A stretch of 64,000 nt of DNA from Paralichthys olivaceus (lineage: Eukaryota; Chordata; Actinopteri; Pleuronectiformes; Paralichthyidae): assembly GCF_024713975.1 (NCBI RefSeq), contig NC_091093.1, positions 30,735,001 through 30,799,000 on the forward strand, written 5' to 3'. Shown piece by piece: positions 23,901 to 35,889 of the stretch (positions within the stretch are counted from its first letter, which is position 1; every line of letters starts with the position of its first letter). Under the pieces are notes generated by a model. It saw only the letters and a program-made list of their open reading frames with translations. It was not told the DNA's origin and made no database searches. Position numbers and translations under genes: made by a program.

Positions 23901-26520
23901 CTGTGATTTTATTGTCCTCATTGACACAGAGGGTCTTAAGTCTCCTGATCTGGCACAACTGGAGGACAGTTATGAGCATGACAACCAGCTAGCAACCTTT
24001 GTCATTGGCTTGAGTGATGCCACCATTATCAACATCGCAATGGAAAACACAGCAGAAATGAAAGATGTCCTGCAAATTGCTATCTACACGTTATTGAGGA
24101 TAAAGATGACCAGTAAAAAGCCAGTTTGTCATTTTGTTCACCAAAATGTTGCCGGAGTTTCAGCTCAAACAAAGACCATGACAGAAAGAAAACATCTCTT
24201 GGACCAACTCAATGAAATGACTCAAATCGCAGCTGAAATGGAAAAAAAACCTTCTATCAAGGAATTCACAGACGTGCTGGACTATGACATGGACAAGAAC
24301 AACTGGAACATCCCAGGACTCTGGCATGGAACACCACCAATGGCACCAGTGAACACAGGTTACAGTGAAGCTGTAGCACATTTCAAGAAGAATCTTTTAC
24401 AAACAGTGAAGAGGGACCCACTTAAAGAGTTCTCACAGATCCCAGAGTTTCTGGAAATTATGAGAAATCTCTGGAGGGCGGTAAAATGTGAAAACTTCAT
24501 CTTCAGTTTCAGGAACACTCTTGTGTCTCATGCTTTTAACAACCTGTGCAAAGAGTTCAGTCAGTGGGAATGGGCCTTCAGAAAAAGGATTCTCTCCTGG
24601 CAAACACAAGCAGAGTCAGGAATTCTGCATGTGCACAGTCAGTCCGACACAGAAGCTTGGAACACGGAGGTTGCATCAAAAAAAATCGAGGCTTCACAAC
24701 AAATCGAAACAGAGGAGAGAAAAATGAAGGAAAAACTTATCAACTACTACAGAACAAAAGAAAAACTAGTGCATCTGATCGAGGCCTTTGTTAAAGATGT
24801 TTTAGAAAGTATCAGCAATCTTGCAAATGAAATCAAACTTTGTGTGAACAACAAGTTTGATTTTTGGCTTAAGCTTAGACAACAAGCTCAAGAAAATGAG
24901 AGTCAAATGCAGGTTAATGTTGAACACTGGGTGACGAGTCTATTAAAAGATCATAAACACTGCAGACTGTCTAAAGAGCAACTAACTAAGAGGTTTGATA
25001 AGCTGTGGACCGGTTCTGTCAAACAGGATGTGCAGGACATTGAAAGCCGACAAAAAATGGTTTCTTTTGAGATAAAAGATGACCATCAGTTGGACAGCAA
25101 AAATGACAAAACCACAGAACTCCAGAACTTAGCAGAAAGTATCATACATTCATGTACACAGTGTGTACTTGATAAAGTAAAGACAAACATAGATGTTGAT
25201 GATGGAATAACAACTGAACTCCTGGAAAAAGTGGATAACTCCCTTCAAGAAAGCTGTAAGCTTTGGCAAAACAAGTTCGAGTTTGACCTGAAACTTCACA
25301 TATGTGGCATCGCCTCCAGGGAATGCCTCAAAATGAAGGAAAACATCCAGTTATTTACTGATCCCAAACAACAGCTGGAGAAAAAGAAGACTCAGTATCT
25401 GTCAGACTTTCTTGATCTGTACAATCAAAGATCTCACAGCCTGCATGAAGCAACTAACTTTGTCCAGTCGTGTATCAAACCTGCTGTGGAACAGTTCATC
25501 TGTAGATCTCTGGGAGTTGACATTGTGGATGACATTTTGACGAGTTCCCATTCAGCAGAGTATAGTTCTCGCACAATCTTCCAGTACAACATTCAGAAAG
25601 AGTTGCTGCTAAATGAAGACTTCAAGAGTTTTGTCAGCTACACTGCTAACTATGAAATATATGTTAAAGATTGGATATTTCAACACATCCTGCAAAAGAT
25701 GTCAGCGGACAAGACTTTGTGCAAACTGAAGAACAATAATCTACAAGTCATTGACAAAAAAATATCAGAAGCGATAGACCGGGCAGCAAAAGAAGAAGAT
25801 GGAGGTCTGCTGCCAGACAACAAGGAAAGCATCACGAAGCTAATCAGCAACATGCGCAAATATTTGATCAAAGACATCTTAGTTTCAGTGGAGGCTGAAA
25901 AAGCCGCCTTGTTTCAAATCCAAAGCTCATGTCATTCATTCATCAGCTGCCTCAAGATCTCAATGAAGGACTTGAAGGATCAACTTGAAGAGGAGTTCTC
26001 AAACTCTGACGACATCACTGAGACGCTGAACAAGCTTCCTATCAAACCACAGGATGAGCTTTTCAAGCGAGTGTTTGGTTGTGGACAACAGTGTCCATTT
26101 TGTTATGCTCCCTGTGAGGCGGGTGGCACAGAACACAAGCAGCATCATGCAGCTATTCATCGGCCACAAGGCCTTGGCAGAGTCATTTGGGAGTCAAGTA
26201 GGAGGCTGGTTAACTCACTGTGTACAACTGACGTACACAGTGATCGTATATTCAGAAACTCGGACACCAAATGGGAGTGGCGTCCTTACAAGGACTACAC
26301 TGACTACTATCCAGACTGGATCATTCCTCCAGACCCCACCATAGAATCATCTGACTACTGGAAGTATGTCCTGGTACGATACAATGACAGATTTGCTGAA
26401 GAATACAAAGTCAAACCATCTGAAGTTCCAGAGGCCTGGAAGAGACTCACAAAGAAACAAGCTCTGAAGGGTTTGAGAGATGCCTTCAACATGAAGAACA
26501 TGTACGACACAAAACTTTGA
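20902..26520 (+). CDS. gvin1-like: Interferon-induced very large GTPase-like protein, unit 3 (mosaic)
   Basis: Proposed join 20902-20938 and 21941-26520, 1538 residues. P-loop GVQSTGKS at about 621-628; within the G domain this copy alone reads TLFGVKF where the others read TMFGVQF. The N-terminal 700 residues are class B (as units 2, 5, 6). From about nucleotide 24060 the sequence switches to class A (AIYTLLRIKMTSKK, then LKEFSQIPEFLEIMRNL, as unit 1), and near 25540 it returns to class B (SSHSAEYSSRT, SYTANYEIYVKDWIFQH). The shorter class A middle explains why the protein is 40 residues shorter than units 2 and 5. The C-terminal tail is complete, with private changes (KWEWRP, KPSEVPEAWKRLTKKQ). 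The frame is open, so it is probably functional. Mosaicism points to gene conversion or a double exchange. Confidence 0.88.
21374..21416. repeat. Deletion scar with a 14-bp triplication in the unit 3 intron
   Basis: CCCAGAGATCCTTC-like units occur three times in tandem exactly where about 150 bases found in units 2, 5 and 6, including the dispersed fish repeat, are missing. Confidence 0.8.
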
Positions 26521-28861
26521 CAAGTATTTCTAAACAAATAATTTATAGAAGCATGAATGTTTCTTTCAGAAATGTAAACCCTGGAAGAAAACAAAAGAGC
26601 AGAGGGATGAATACTGTTTAAAAAAGACTTTGTACACCAAATCTGGTTTTTAAATTTGTTGCGTTGGTGTTTAAATTACATATGACTCGTTTTCTTGTTT
26701 TCAATGTGTGGTCTCAGTGCAGGTGTCCAACGTCCTGAGACAGACTTAAAAACCATCAATAATTTTGCAGCTCCTTGATCAGAAGATGAAATTCACCTTG
26801 TTCCTGATGGTTACTCAGGATTGGACGGACCCAATTTCTTCTTTCATTTTTTCAAGAAGTGAGATGACAACAAAGTTGTCCTCACTGCTCAACTCTATTT
26901 TTGTTTGACTGTGATTTTTCAGAATTGATAGAATGATGAAACACATCAGACTCAGGGTGCACGGCTTGATTTTTATTTGATGACAGATTTTTTTCTCAAG
27001 CACCAAAAAATAGAAACTTGGTGTACAAAGACCTTTACTAAGAAAACTAGAGGTCTTCAGTGTTTTACCTTTAAATGTTAGTTGTTTTAACTGTTGTCTT
27101 CTTTAGTCCAGAGATGATGAACACTGGAAATGATTATGTTCGACTTAAAATCACATTAACATCAGAAAACGTTGTTGTTTTTTTTGCCATGTTTTTCATG
27201 TTGTGAAGATTGTGGATGTTCCTTTTATTGCAAGACTTTTACCTTCACAGTGGATTGTGTAATGCTTAATTGTAAAACCAAGTTTTAAATGTTTCAGTGA
27301 GTCATATTGTAAATGTATTAAATGTTATAAATATTTACTCTAAATAACTTTTGTTGATGACTTGGTTGTTTCATACACAGATGTGATGAGATGTTTCAAA
27401 CATGATCAGAGCGATGCACACAAATGAGGATCAAGTGCAAAGACTGTTTTTATATTTCACCTTTATTTCCATATTGTACTTTTAAAATATTAACATTTTC
27501 AAATTAAAAGTAATGAATAAGTGCTAGAGTAAATGAGACTAAAGAAATCAGAATTACCTGAAAATGTATGTTAATGCAAATTACTTCATGTGTCATACAT
27601 CCTTTCATATGTTGAGTAATTTGTGACTTTTATGCTTTTACACAGTCAGTGTAGTAAGTAAGTAACATCTAGAAATACTTTTGTTATCCCTGACATATGG
27701 TTTATTTTGTGAATACTTCAAGTTCTACCAATATCATTCATTTTGCTCCACAGCTTTGTACTTAAGTACAAAAGATAATGACACTGATGGTTTATAAGAT
27801 GATGTTGAAGTATTAATATGAGCAAAACACCTTTACTGTGTAATATGTATAAGAAAGGTATATGTACATCAATGTAACAGAAGAGAACACTGTGGCATCT
27901 GACTGATTTCAGACAAGATGCAAGGAAGTTGAAAAAATGTACATATGGTCATATTTGTTAACATTTTCTGTGTTTGACTTGTTTGTTTGATAATTGTGGG
28001 GAACAAAGTTAATATTTATCCTGTGTTGCTGCTTATGTAGGCTTCAGTTATTGTTTTGTAATAACAGGTATGGGGGGGGTTCAAGTATTAATAAAAGCCA
28101 CAAAATGCACCTTGGACTCATGGATAATGATTTGAAAGCAGCAAGGAGCCTGAGCCTCCATGTTTCATTATTGTATAGTTACTGGTGGTGGTAATGATGA
28201 TGATATATAAACTCAGGCCATGAAGAAATGTTATTCAGTAAATATATTTTTTAAAAATCATCCTTTTTACAGCATTAAGTGTAATGTAGGAATGTTTCGT
28301 ATCATTTTAGCAAAGTCAAGTCTACACTGTATCTCACCAACAACAAATGCAAAATTAAGAGGCCATTATCCAAAGAGTCTCTGGACTCTGCACAATCACA
28401 TAGGTACTGAAAGATCCCTCCCACACACAGACACGACCAATCACAAGTCAGTCTCAGCTGTCAATCATGACACAACTTATCATTGTGTCTTGTAATAAAT
28501 AAAACTGAGAATCAGGCACATGAAAGCTTGATCATGCATCATTGTGATAAGAACTACCTAAAATGAGAGAACTCATAATAACGAGATTCTGGATAGTTAT
28601 ACATTTATAGAGCAGTGCAGATGATGGGTAATTTTATAATCCTGGTACAGTGTTGCTTTATTTTTTAATCAGATTTTTTAAAATCTCATGCTAGATGATA
28701 CCAGGAGGACGAAGGGGATTCCTCGTCAGAACACTGATGCACTCAATTCACATCTTGTCATGAGTTCACTCTTTTGAAAGGCATGTAACAAAACAGGTTA
28801 ACCTACAAGACAGCAAACGATTCCTGTAATCTGAAGGAAGTGATGAACAAATATGTCAGTG
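26521..28861. repeat. 3' flank and spacer of unit 3
   Basis: It matches the flank of unit 1 in keeping the full-length form, including the 400 bases lost after units 2 and 5 and the stretch beginning CATTAAGTGTAATG. It ends near 28862, where the sequence jumps back to a second copy of ATGCACCTTGGACTCATGG, the mark of an unequal exchange. No gene is evident. Confidence 0.65.
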
Positions 28862-28984
28862 AGATAAGATGCACCTTGGACTCATGGATAATGATTTGAA
28901 AGCAGCAAGGAGCCTGGGCCTCCATGTTTCATTATTGTATAGTTACTGGTGGTGGTAATGATGATGATATATAAACTCAGGCCA

Positions 28985-29399
28985 TGAAGAAATGTTATTC
29001 AGTAAATATATTTTTAAAAAATCATCCTTAAAGTGACTATTGTCAATGTTTTTACAGGCATGTACCAAAACAGGCTAACCTACAAGACAGCAAACGATCC
29101 CTGTGAGCTTGAGGAAGTGATGAATAAATATGTCAACGATTAACAGACTACGAGAAAAGAGGTTGGCAGTGATCCTCGTTTACACCGGCTGGAGGACATT
29201 CTTTTTAGCAGAACCAACATGGGAACTTATAGTTTACATTTGCAGATACGTATACTTTTGGTTGAATCAGGGCAATGAACTGTCGCTTCAGACAAACACA
29301 TACGTAAGCACAAGGAACTCAATCAAACTCAAAAGACAGCTGAACTTTAAAAAGTTGTCAGGACCTAGATCAGGGTTTTCAGTATCCTGCACTCAGTGA
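28985..29399 (+). repeat. Spacer module with an 89-codon open frame, copy 2
   Basis: Open frame 29130-29399 (MSTINRLREKRLAVIL...), a near-identical copy of the module at 19044. It is followed by CCAAT-type motifs (CCAATGG, ATTGGTTG, CCAATGG between about 29540 and 29660), also present in the other copies. Function unknown. Confidence 0.4.
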
Positions 29400-29755
29400 T
29401 CTATGCCAGACTTGATGATATGATACAAAAAATAAAAGGAAGCTCAAAGGAAGATAGAGGGAAGAGTAGTAAAGTTAGTGCAGCTCCACCCAGAGGTATT
29501 TGTAGTCGATGCTCGGACGGAAAACTAATGACATTCTAATCCACCAATGGCAGTGCTAGTACCCTATTATTGGTTGATTGAATCTAGTGATGGTCAGATC
29601 ACGTCTCCCTTTAAGTCAAAACATTAGACATTTCTTGAGATCTAACATCTTTCACCAATGGTCCAGCATTATGGGCCAACAACAGACAACCTTTGTAAAG
29701 GCAAAGTTTGATCCATTCTTGACCTGTGAACTTCATCTCAGAAATTCCTTGTTTC

Positions 29756-30007
29756 CTCCAACCATAAAAGAATAAAATTATTGATGTGCAGACTTTTCTG
29801 TATATCACTCACATGACCTGTCTCATCTTTTATTGTTTCTGGAAGGAGACAAAGTTACAGAAGGAGAAACTGCAGACTTGAGGAATTACAATTTGACAAC
29901 AATGTTGGCAGTGGATGGGAAATGAAAACTGCTGAAACTATTAAAGTTTCAGACAGTAAACTTCAACCATAACTCCAACTCCAACCATAAAAGAATAAAT
30001 TTATTGA
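29756..30007. repeat. Direct repeats flanking 193 bases upstream of unit 4
   Basis: CTCCAACCATAAAAGAATAA occurs at 29756 and again at 29979. The segment between them is absent from the equivalent place in units 3, 5 and 6, which keep a single repeat. Either an insertion here, or deletion by recombination between the repeats in the other copies. The unique segment contains GAAATGAAAACT, an IRF-like motif. Confidence 0.7.
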
Positions 30008-30027
30008 TTTATTGAGTAAACTTTTTT

Positions 30028-30193
30028 TTTCCATTTTCCGCCGCAAGTGAGATAAGGTGATGCATTTACCAGATAGGAAAGAACAAGGTTAATCATTAGC
30101 CTGTTGTTCCAGTGCATCAAATGCTTTTGGTTTTGCTTGTCTAGCATAAATAACAGCGCTGACACGAGCAGCCGCACACTGTCCCCTAACACC
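30028..30193 (+). promoter_or_regulatory. Decayed promoter of truncated unit 4
   Basis: The region matches the unit 3, 5 and 6 promoters (T-tract with TTTCCATTTTC, then CATAAATA at 30145-30152 in place of TATAAATA). The match ends inside exon 1, where it fuses to interior giant-exon sequence. The changed TATA box suggests weaker or lost promoter use. Confidence 0.5.
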
Positions 30194-32225
30194 ATGCGAT
30201 CAAATGTGAAAACTTTTGACCGCAAAACTTCATCTTCAACATCAACAAATCTGTGCAGAGTTCAGTCAGCAGGAATGGGCCTTCAGAAAAAAGACTCTCT
30301 TTTGGCAAACACAAGCAGAGTCAGGAATTCTGCATGTGCACAGTCAGTCCGACACAGAAGCTTGGAACACGGAGGTTGCATCAAAAAAAATCGAGGCTTG
30401 ACAACAAATCGAAACAGAGGAGAGAAAAATGAAGGAAAAACTTATCAACTACTACAGAACAAAAGAAAAACTAGTGCATCTGATCGAGGCCTTCATTAAA
30501 GATGTTTTAGAAAGTATCAGCAATCTTGCAAATGAAATCAAACTTTGTGTGAACAACAAGTTTGATTTTTGGCTTAAGCTTAGACAACAAGCTCAAGAAA
30601 ATGAGAGTCAAATGCAGGTTAATGTTGAACACTGGGTGACGAGTCTATTAAAAGATCATAAACACTGCACACTGTCTAAAGAGCAACTAACTAAGAGGTT
30701 TGATCAGATGTGGACCGGTTCTGTCAAACAGGATGTGCAGGACATTGAAAGCCGACAAAAAATGGTTTCTTTTGAGATAAAAGATGACCATCAGTTGGAC
30801 AGCAAAAATGACAAAACCACAGAACTCCAGAACTTAGCAGAAAGTATCATACATTCATGTACACAGTGTGTACTTGATAAAGTAAAGACAAACACAGATG
30901 TTGATGATGGAATAACAACTGAACTCCTGGAAAAAGTGGATAACTCCCTTCAAGAAAGCTGTAAGCTTTGGCAAAACAAGTTCGAGTTTGACCTGAAACT
31001 TCACATATGTGGCATCGCCTCCAGGGAATGCCTCAAAATGAAGGAAAACATCCAGTTATTTACTGATCCCAAACAACAGCTGGAGAAAAAGAAGACTCAG
31101 TATCTGTCAGACTTTCTTGATCTGTACAATCAAAGATCTCACAGCCTGCATGAAGCAACTAACTTTGTCCAGTCGTGTATCAAACCTGCTGTGGAACACT
31201 TCATCTGTAGATCTCTGGGAGTTGACATTGTGGATGACATTTTGACAAGTTCCCATTCAACAGAGTATAGTTCTCGCACAATCTTCCAGTACAACAGTCA
31301 GAAAGAGTTGCTGCTAAATGAAGACTTCAAGAGTTTTGTCAGCTTCATTGATAACTATGAAATATATGTTAAAGATTGGATATTTCAACTCATCCTGCAA
31401 AAGATGTCAGCGGACAAGACTTTGTGCAAACTGAAGAACAATAATCTACAAGTCATTGACAAAAAAATATCAGAAGCGATAGACCGGGCAGCAAAAGAAG
31501 AAGATGGAGGTCTGCTGCCAGACAACAAGGAAAGCATCACGAAGCTAATCAGCAACATGCGCAAATATTTAATCAAAGACATCTTAGTTTCAGTGGAGGC
31601 TGAAAAAGCCACCTTGTTTCAAATCCAAAGCTCATGTCATTCATTCATCAGCTGCCTCAAGATCTCAATGAAGGACTTGAAGGATCAACTTGAAGAGGAG
31701 TTCTCAAACTCTGACGACATCACTGAGACGCTGAACAAGCTTCCTATCAAACCACAGGATGAGCTTTTCAAGCGAGTGTTTGGTTGTGGACAACAGTGTC
31801 CATTTTGTTATGCTCCCTGTGAGGCGGGTGGCACAGAACACAAGCAGCATCATGCAGCTATTCATTGGCCACAAGGTCTTGGCAGAGTCAAGTGTTCGTC
31901 AAGTAGGAGGCTGGTTAACTCACTGTGTACAACTGACGTACACAGTGATCGTGAATTCAGAAACTCGGACACCAAAGGGGAGTGGCGTCCTTACAAGGAC
32001 TACACTGACTACTATCCAGACTGGATCATTCCTCCAGACCCCACCATAGAAGCATCTGACTACTGGAAGTATGTCCTGGTACAATACAATGACAGATTTG
32101 CTGAAGAATACAAAGTCAAACCAGCTGAAGTTCCAGAGGCCTGGAAGAGACTCACAAAGGAACAAGCTCTGAAGGGTTTGACAGATGCCTTCAATATGAA
32201 GAACATGTACGACACAAAACTTTGA
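30194..32225 (+). pseudogene. Truncated very large GTPase copy, unit 4
   Basis: Only the class A middle and C-terminal third remain. Start exons, N-terminal region and the whole G domain are missing. Homology to unit 3 starts near 30205 (equivalent to unit 3 about 24485), right after promoter-like sequence. The early part is scrambled, and a TCA-to-TGA change at 30399-30401 stops the GTPase frame. From ATG 30429 the frame is then open for 598 residues to the usual stop, with the coiled middle, CPFC/His cluster and YKDYTDYYPDW tail intact. The first ATG after the promoter (30194) opens a different frame. It is most likely a pseudogene, though an internally initiated C-terminal protein without GTPase activity cannot be excluded. 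The long clean frame argues that the truncation is recent or is refreshed by gene conversion. Confidence 0.8.
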
Positions 32226-33783
32226 CAAGTATTTCTAAACAAATAATTTATAGAAGCATGAATGTTTCTTTCAGAAATGTAAACCCTGGAAGAAAACAAA
32301 AGAGCAGAGGGATGAATACTGTTTAAAAAAGACTTTGTACACCAAATCTGGTTTTTAAATCTGTTGCGTTGGTGTTTAAATTACATATGACTTGTTTTCT
32401 TGTTTTCAATGTGTGGTCTCAGTGCAGGTGTCCAACGTCCTGAGACAGACTTAAAACCCATCAATAATTTTGCAGCTCCTCGATCAGAAGATGAAATTCA
32501 CCTTGTTCCTGATGGTTACTCAGGATTGGACGGACCCAATTTCTTCTTTCATTTTTTCAAGAAGTGAGATGACAACAAAGTTGTCCTCACTGCTCAACTC
32601 TATTTTTGTTTTACTGTGATTTTTCGGAATTAATAGAATGATGAAACACATCAGACTCAGGGTGCACGGCTTGATTTTTATTTGATGACAGATTTTTTTC
32701 TCAAGCACCAAAATATAGAAACTTGGTGTACAAAGACCTTTACTAAGAAAACTAGAGGTCTTCAGTGTTTTACCTTTAAATGTTAGTTGTTTTAACTGTT
32801 GTCTTCTTTAGTCCAGAGATGATGAACACTGGAAATGATTATGTTCGACTTAAAATCACATTAACATCAGAAAACATTGTTGTTTTTTTTGCCATGTTTT
32901 TCATGTTGTGAAGATTGTGGATGTTCCTTTTATTGCAAGACTTTTACCTTCACAGTGGATTGTGTAATGCTTACTTGTAAAACCAAGTTTGAAACATTTC
33001 AGTGAGTCATATTGTAAATGTATTAAATGTTATAAATATTTACTCTAAATAACTTTTGTTGATGACTTGGTTGTTTCATACACAGATGTGATGAGATGTT
33101 TCAAACATGATCAGAGCGATGCACACAAATGAGGATCAAGTGCAAAGACTGTTTTTATATTTCACCTTTATTTCCATATTGTACTTTTAAAATATTAACA
33201 TTTTCAAATTAAAAGTAATGAATAAGTGCTAGAGTAAATGAGACTAAAGAAATCAGAATTACCTGAAAATGTATGTTAATGCAAATTACTTCATGTGTCA
33301 TACATCTTTTCATATGTTGAGTAATTTGTGACTTTTATGCTTTTACACAGTCAGTGTAGTAAGTAAGTAACATCTAGAAATACTTTTGTTATCCCTGACA
33401 TATGGTTTATTTTGTGAATACTTCAAGTTCTACCAATATCATTCATTTTGCTCCACATCTTTGTACTTAAGTACAAAAGATAATGACACTGATGGTTTAT
33501 AAGATGATGTTGAAGTATTAATATGAGCAAAACACCCTTCCTGTGTAATATGTATAAGAAAGGTATATGTACATCAATGTAACAGAAGAGAACACTGTGG
33601 CATCTGACTGATTTCAGACAAGATGCAAGGAAGTTGAAAAAATGTACATATGGTCATATTTGTTAACATTTTCTGTGTTTGACTTGTTTGTTTGATAATT
33701 GTGGGAAACAAAGTTAATATCATCCTGTGTTTCTGCGTATGTAGGCTTCAGTTATTGTTTTGTAATAACAGGTATGGGGGGGG
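32226..33783. repeat. 3' flank of unit 4
   Basis: It matches the flanks of units 1 and 3 including the full-length segment to GGTATGGGGGGGTTCAAG. No independent gene is seen. Confidence 0.7.
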
Positions 33784-33924
33784 TTCAAGTATTAATAAAA
33801 GCCACAAAATGCACCTTGGACTCATGGATAATGATTTGAAAGCAGCAAGGAGCCTGGGCCTCCATGTTTCATTATTGTATAGTTACTGGTGGTGGTAATG
33901 ATGATGATATATAAACTCAGGCCA

Positions 33925-34339
33925 TGAAGAAATGTTATTCAGTAAATATATTTTTAAAAAATCATCCTTAAAGTGACTATTGTCAATGTTTTTACAGGCA
34001 TGTACCAAAACAGGCTAACCTACAAGACAGCAAACGATCCCCGTGAGCTTGAGGAAGTGATGAATAAATATGTCAACGATTAACAGACTACGAGAAAAGA
34101 GGTTGGCAGTGATCCTCGTTTACACCGGCTGGAGGACATTCTTTTTAGCAGAACCAACATGGGAACTTATAGTTTACATTTGCAGATACGTATACTTTTG
34201 GTTGAATCAGGGCAATGAACTGTCGCTTCAGACAAACACATACGTAAGCACAAGGAACTCAATCAAACTCAAAAGACAGCTGAACTTTAAAAAGTTGTCA
34301 GGACCTAGATCAGGGTTTTCAGTATCCTGCACTCAGTGA
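33925..34339 (+). repeat. Spacer module with an 89-codon open frame, copy 3
   Basis: Open frame 34070-34339, nearly identical to the copy at 29130. The preceding acceptor-like TTTTTACAG and the following CCAAT motifs are kept. Confidence 0.4.
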
Positions 34340-34744
34340 TCTATGCCAGACTTGATGATATGATACAAAAAATAAAAGGAAGCTCAAAGGAAGATAGAGG
34401 GAAGAGTAGTAAAGTTAGTGCAGCTCCACCCAGAGGTATTTGTAGTCGATGCTCGGACGGAAAACTAATGACATTCTAATCCACCAATGGCAGTGCTAGT
34501 ACCCTATTATTGGTTGATTGAATCTAGTGATGGTCAGATCACGTCTCCCTTTAAGTCAAAACATTAGACATTTCTTGAGATCTAACATCTTTCACCAATG
34601 GTCCAGCATTATGGGCCAACAACAGACAATCTTTGTAAAGGCAAAGTTTGATCCATTCTTGACCTGTGAACTTCATCTCAGAAATTCCTTGTTTCCTCCA
34701 ACCATAAAAGAATAAATTTATTGATTTATTGAGTAAACTTTTTT

Positions 34745-34917
34745 TTTCCATTTTCCCCCCCAAGTGAGATAAGGTGATGCATTTGCCAGATAGGAAAGAA
34801 CAAAGTTAATCATTAGCCTGTTGTTCCAGTGCATCAAATGCTTTTGGTTTTGCTTGTCTAGTATAAATAACAGCGCTTACACGAGCAGCCGCACACTCTC
34901 CCCGAACACAGCGTCAG
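34745..34917 (+). promoter_or_regulatory. Unit 5 promoter and noncoding exon 1
   Basis: TTTCCATTTTC at 34745-34755 in a T-tract, TATAAATA at 34862-34869, and exon 1 ending GCGTCAG at 34917 before GTAGGT. Same design as units 3 and 6. Confidence 0.55.
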
Positions 34918-35058
34918 GTAGGTTTTAGTTTACATGCTGCAAACATTTTTTACCCTTGTTCTTAGTTTTCCAATCAGTGACAGAATATTGATACTTAATT
35001 TATTGAATTTATTGATCCGATTTGAATGTCTGATAAATTATGTGTATTTTTCCTCCAG

Positions 35059-35889
35059 GTTCTGAGGCACGAGGGACTCAAGGAAGACAAGGAAAAGTCA
35101 GACCATGTCCGCAATGAACACAGGAGGAGGAGCTCTTGCAGGTACATTCCTTTGGAATACTTTCATGCATGCAACTATCTATGATTAGAGGACTTTAAAA
35201 ATGATCTGGGCTTTTAGAATCAAATGGAGCTCAACAAATAATTAAATAAATTCATAAGCAGAGGAAAAGATAAAGACAAAATTCCCTCATTGCTACAGTG
35301 ATCAGGAATTAAATTCCATTGCTCGCTGTGCTTTCCAACAAATGCAAAACAGGAACAGCAACTTATTGTTGGAGAAACTTACAATGCTTCAATCGATTAC
35401 ATCCATACCCAAGATATTTTGGCAGAATTTTGCACAAGGGGAGGAAGTGGAGACACGTTATAAGTTTTCATACAGTCTATTATTAGATTAAGAAACAGCA
35501 AAAACCCCAATAACAGTATAGTTCAATGAAAATATCTTTTTAGTTTTGTGAACTTAATTTGGTGGTTGAGACAAGCAATAGGTTCAAATGAAGACAATCT
35601 GGGTTAGTGCTGCAAGTCAGACAATTAAGCTTTTGAATTGGACAAAGTGATTTATGATTTCACAGTTAACCAAAATCAATTCAATTCTAAAACATCTTGG
35701 CCACAAACTTATCCAAAGATATACTGTGTTTGAGTCTGTGAAATTAACGATATTTGGCTTTGTGGAAATAATTATTCTGCCAAACTTGCGAGTTAATAGA
35801 TATTTTTACTCCAGATTTTGATGCACAGAAGAATTAAGGGAAGAGTTCAACCATGTCTACAAGAAACACAGAAAGTGAAGAGCTTTCAG
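35059..35889 (+). other. Unit 5 paired start exons E2 and E3
   Basis: E2 is 35059-35141 (ATG 35105) and E3 is 35815-35889 (ATG 35853). Splice sites and the phase-1 ends are intact, and the encoded 12-residue starts equal those of units 2, 3 and 6. Confidence 0.6.
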
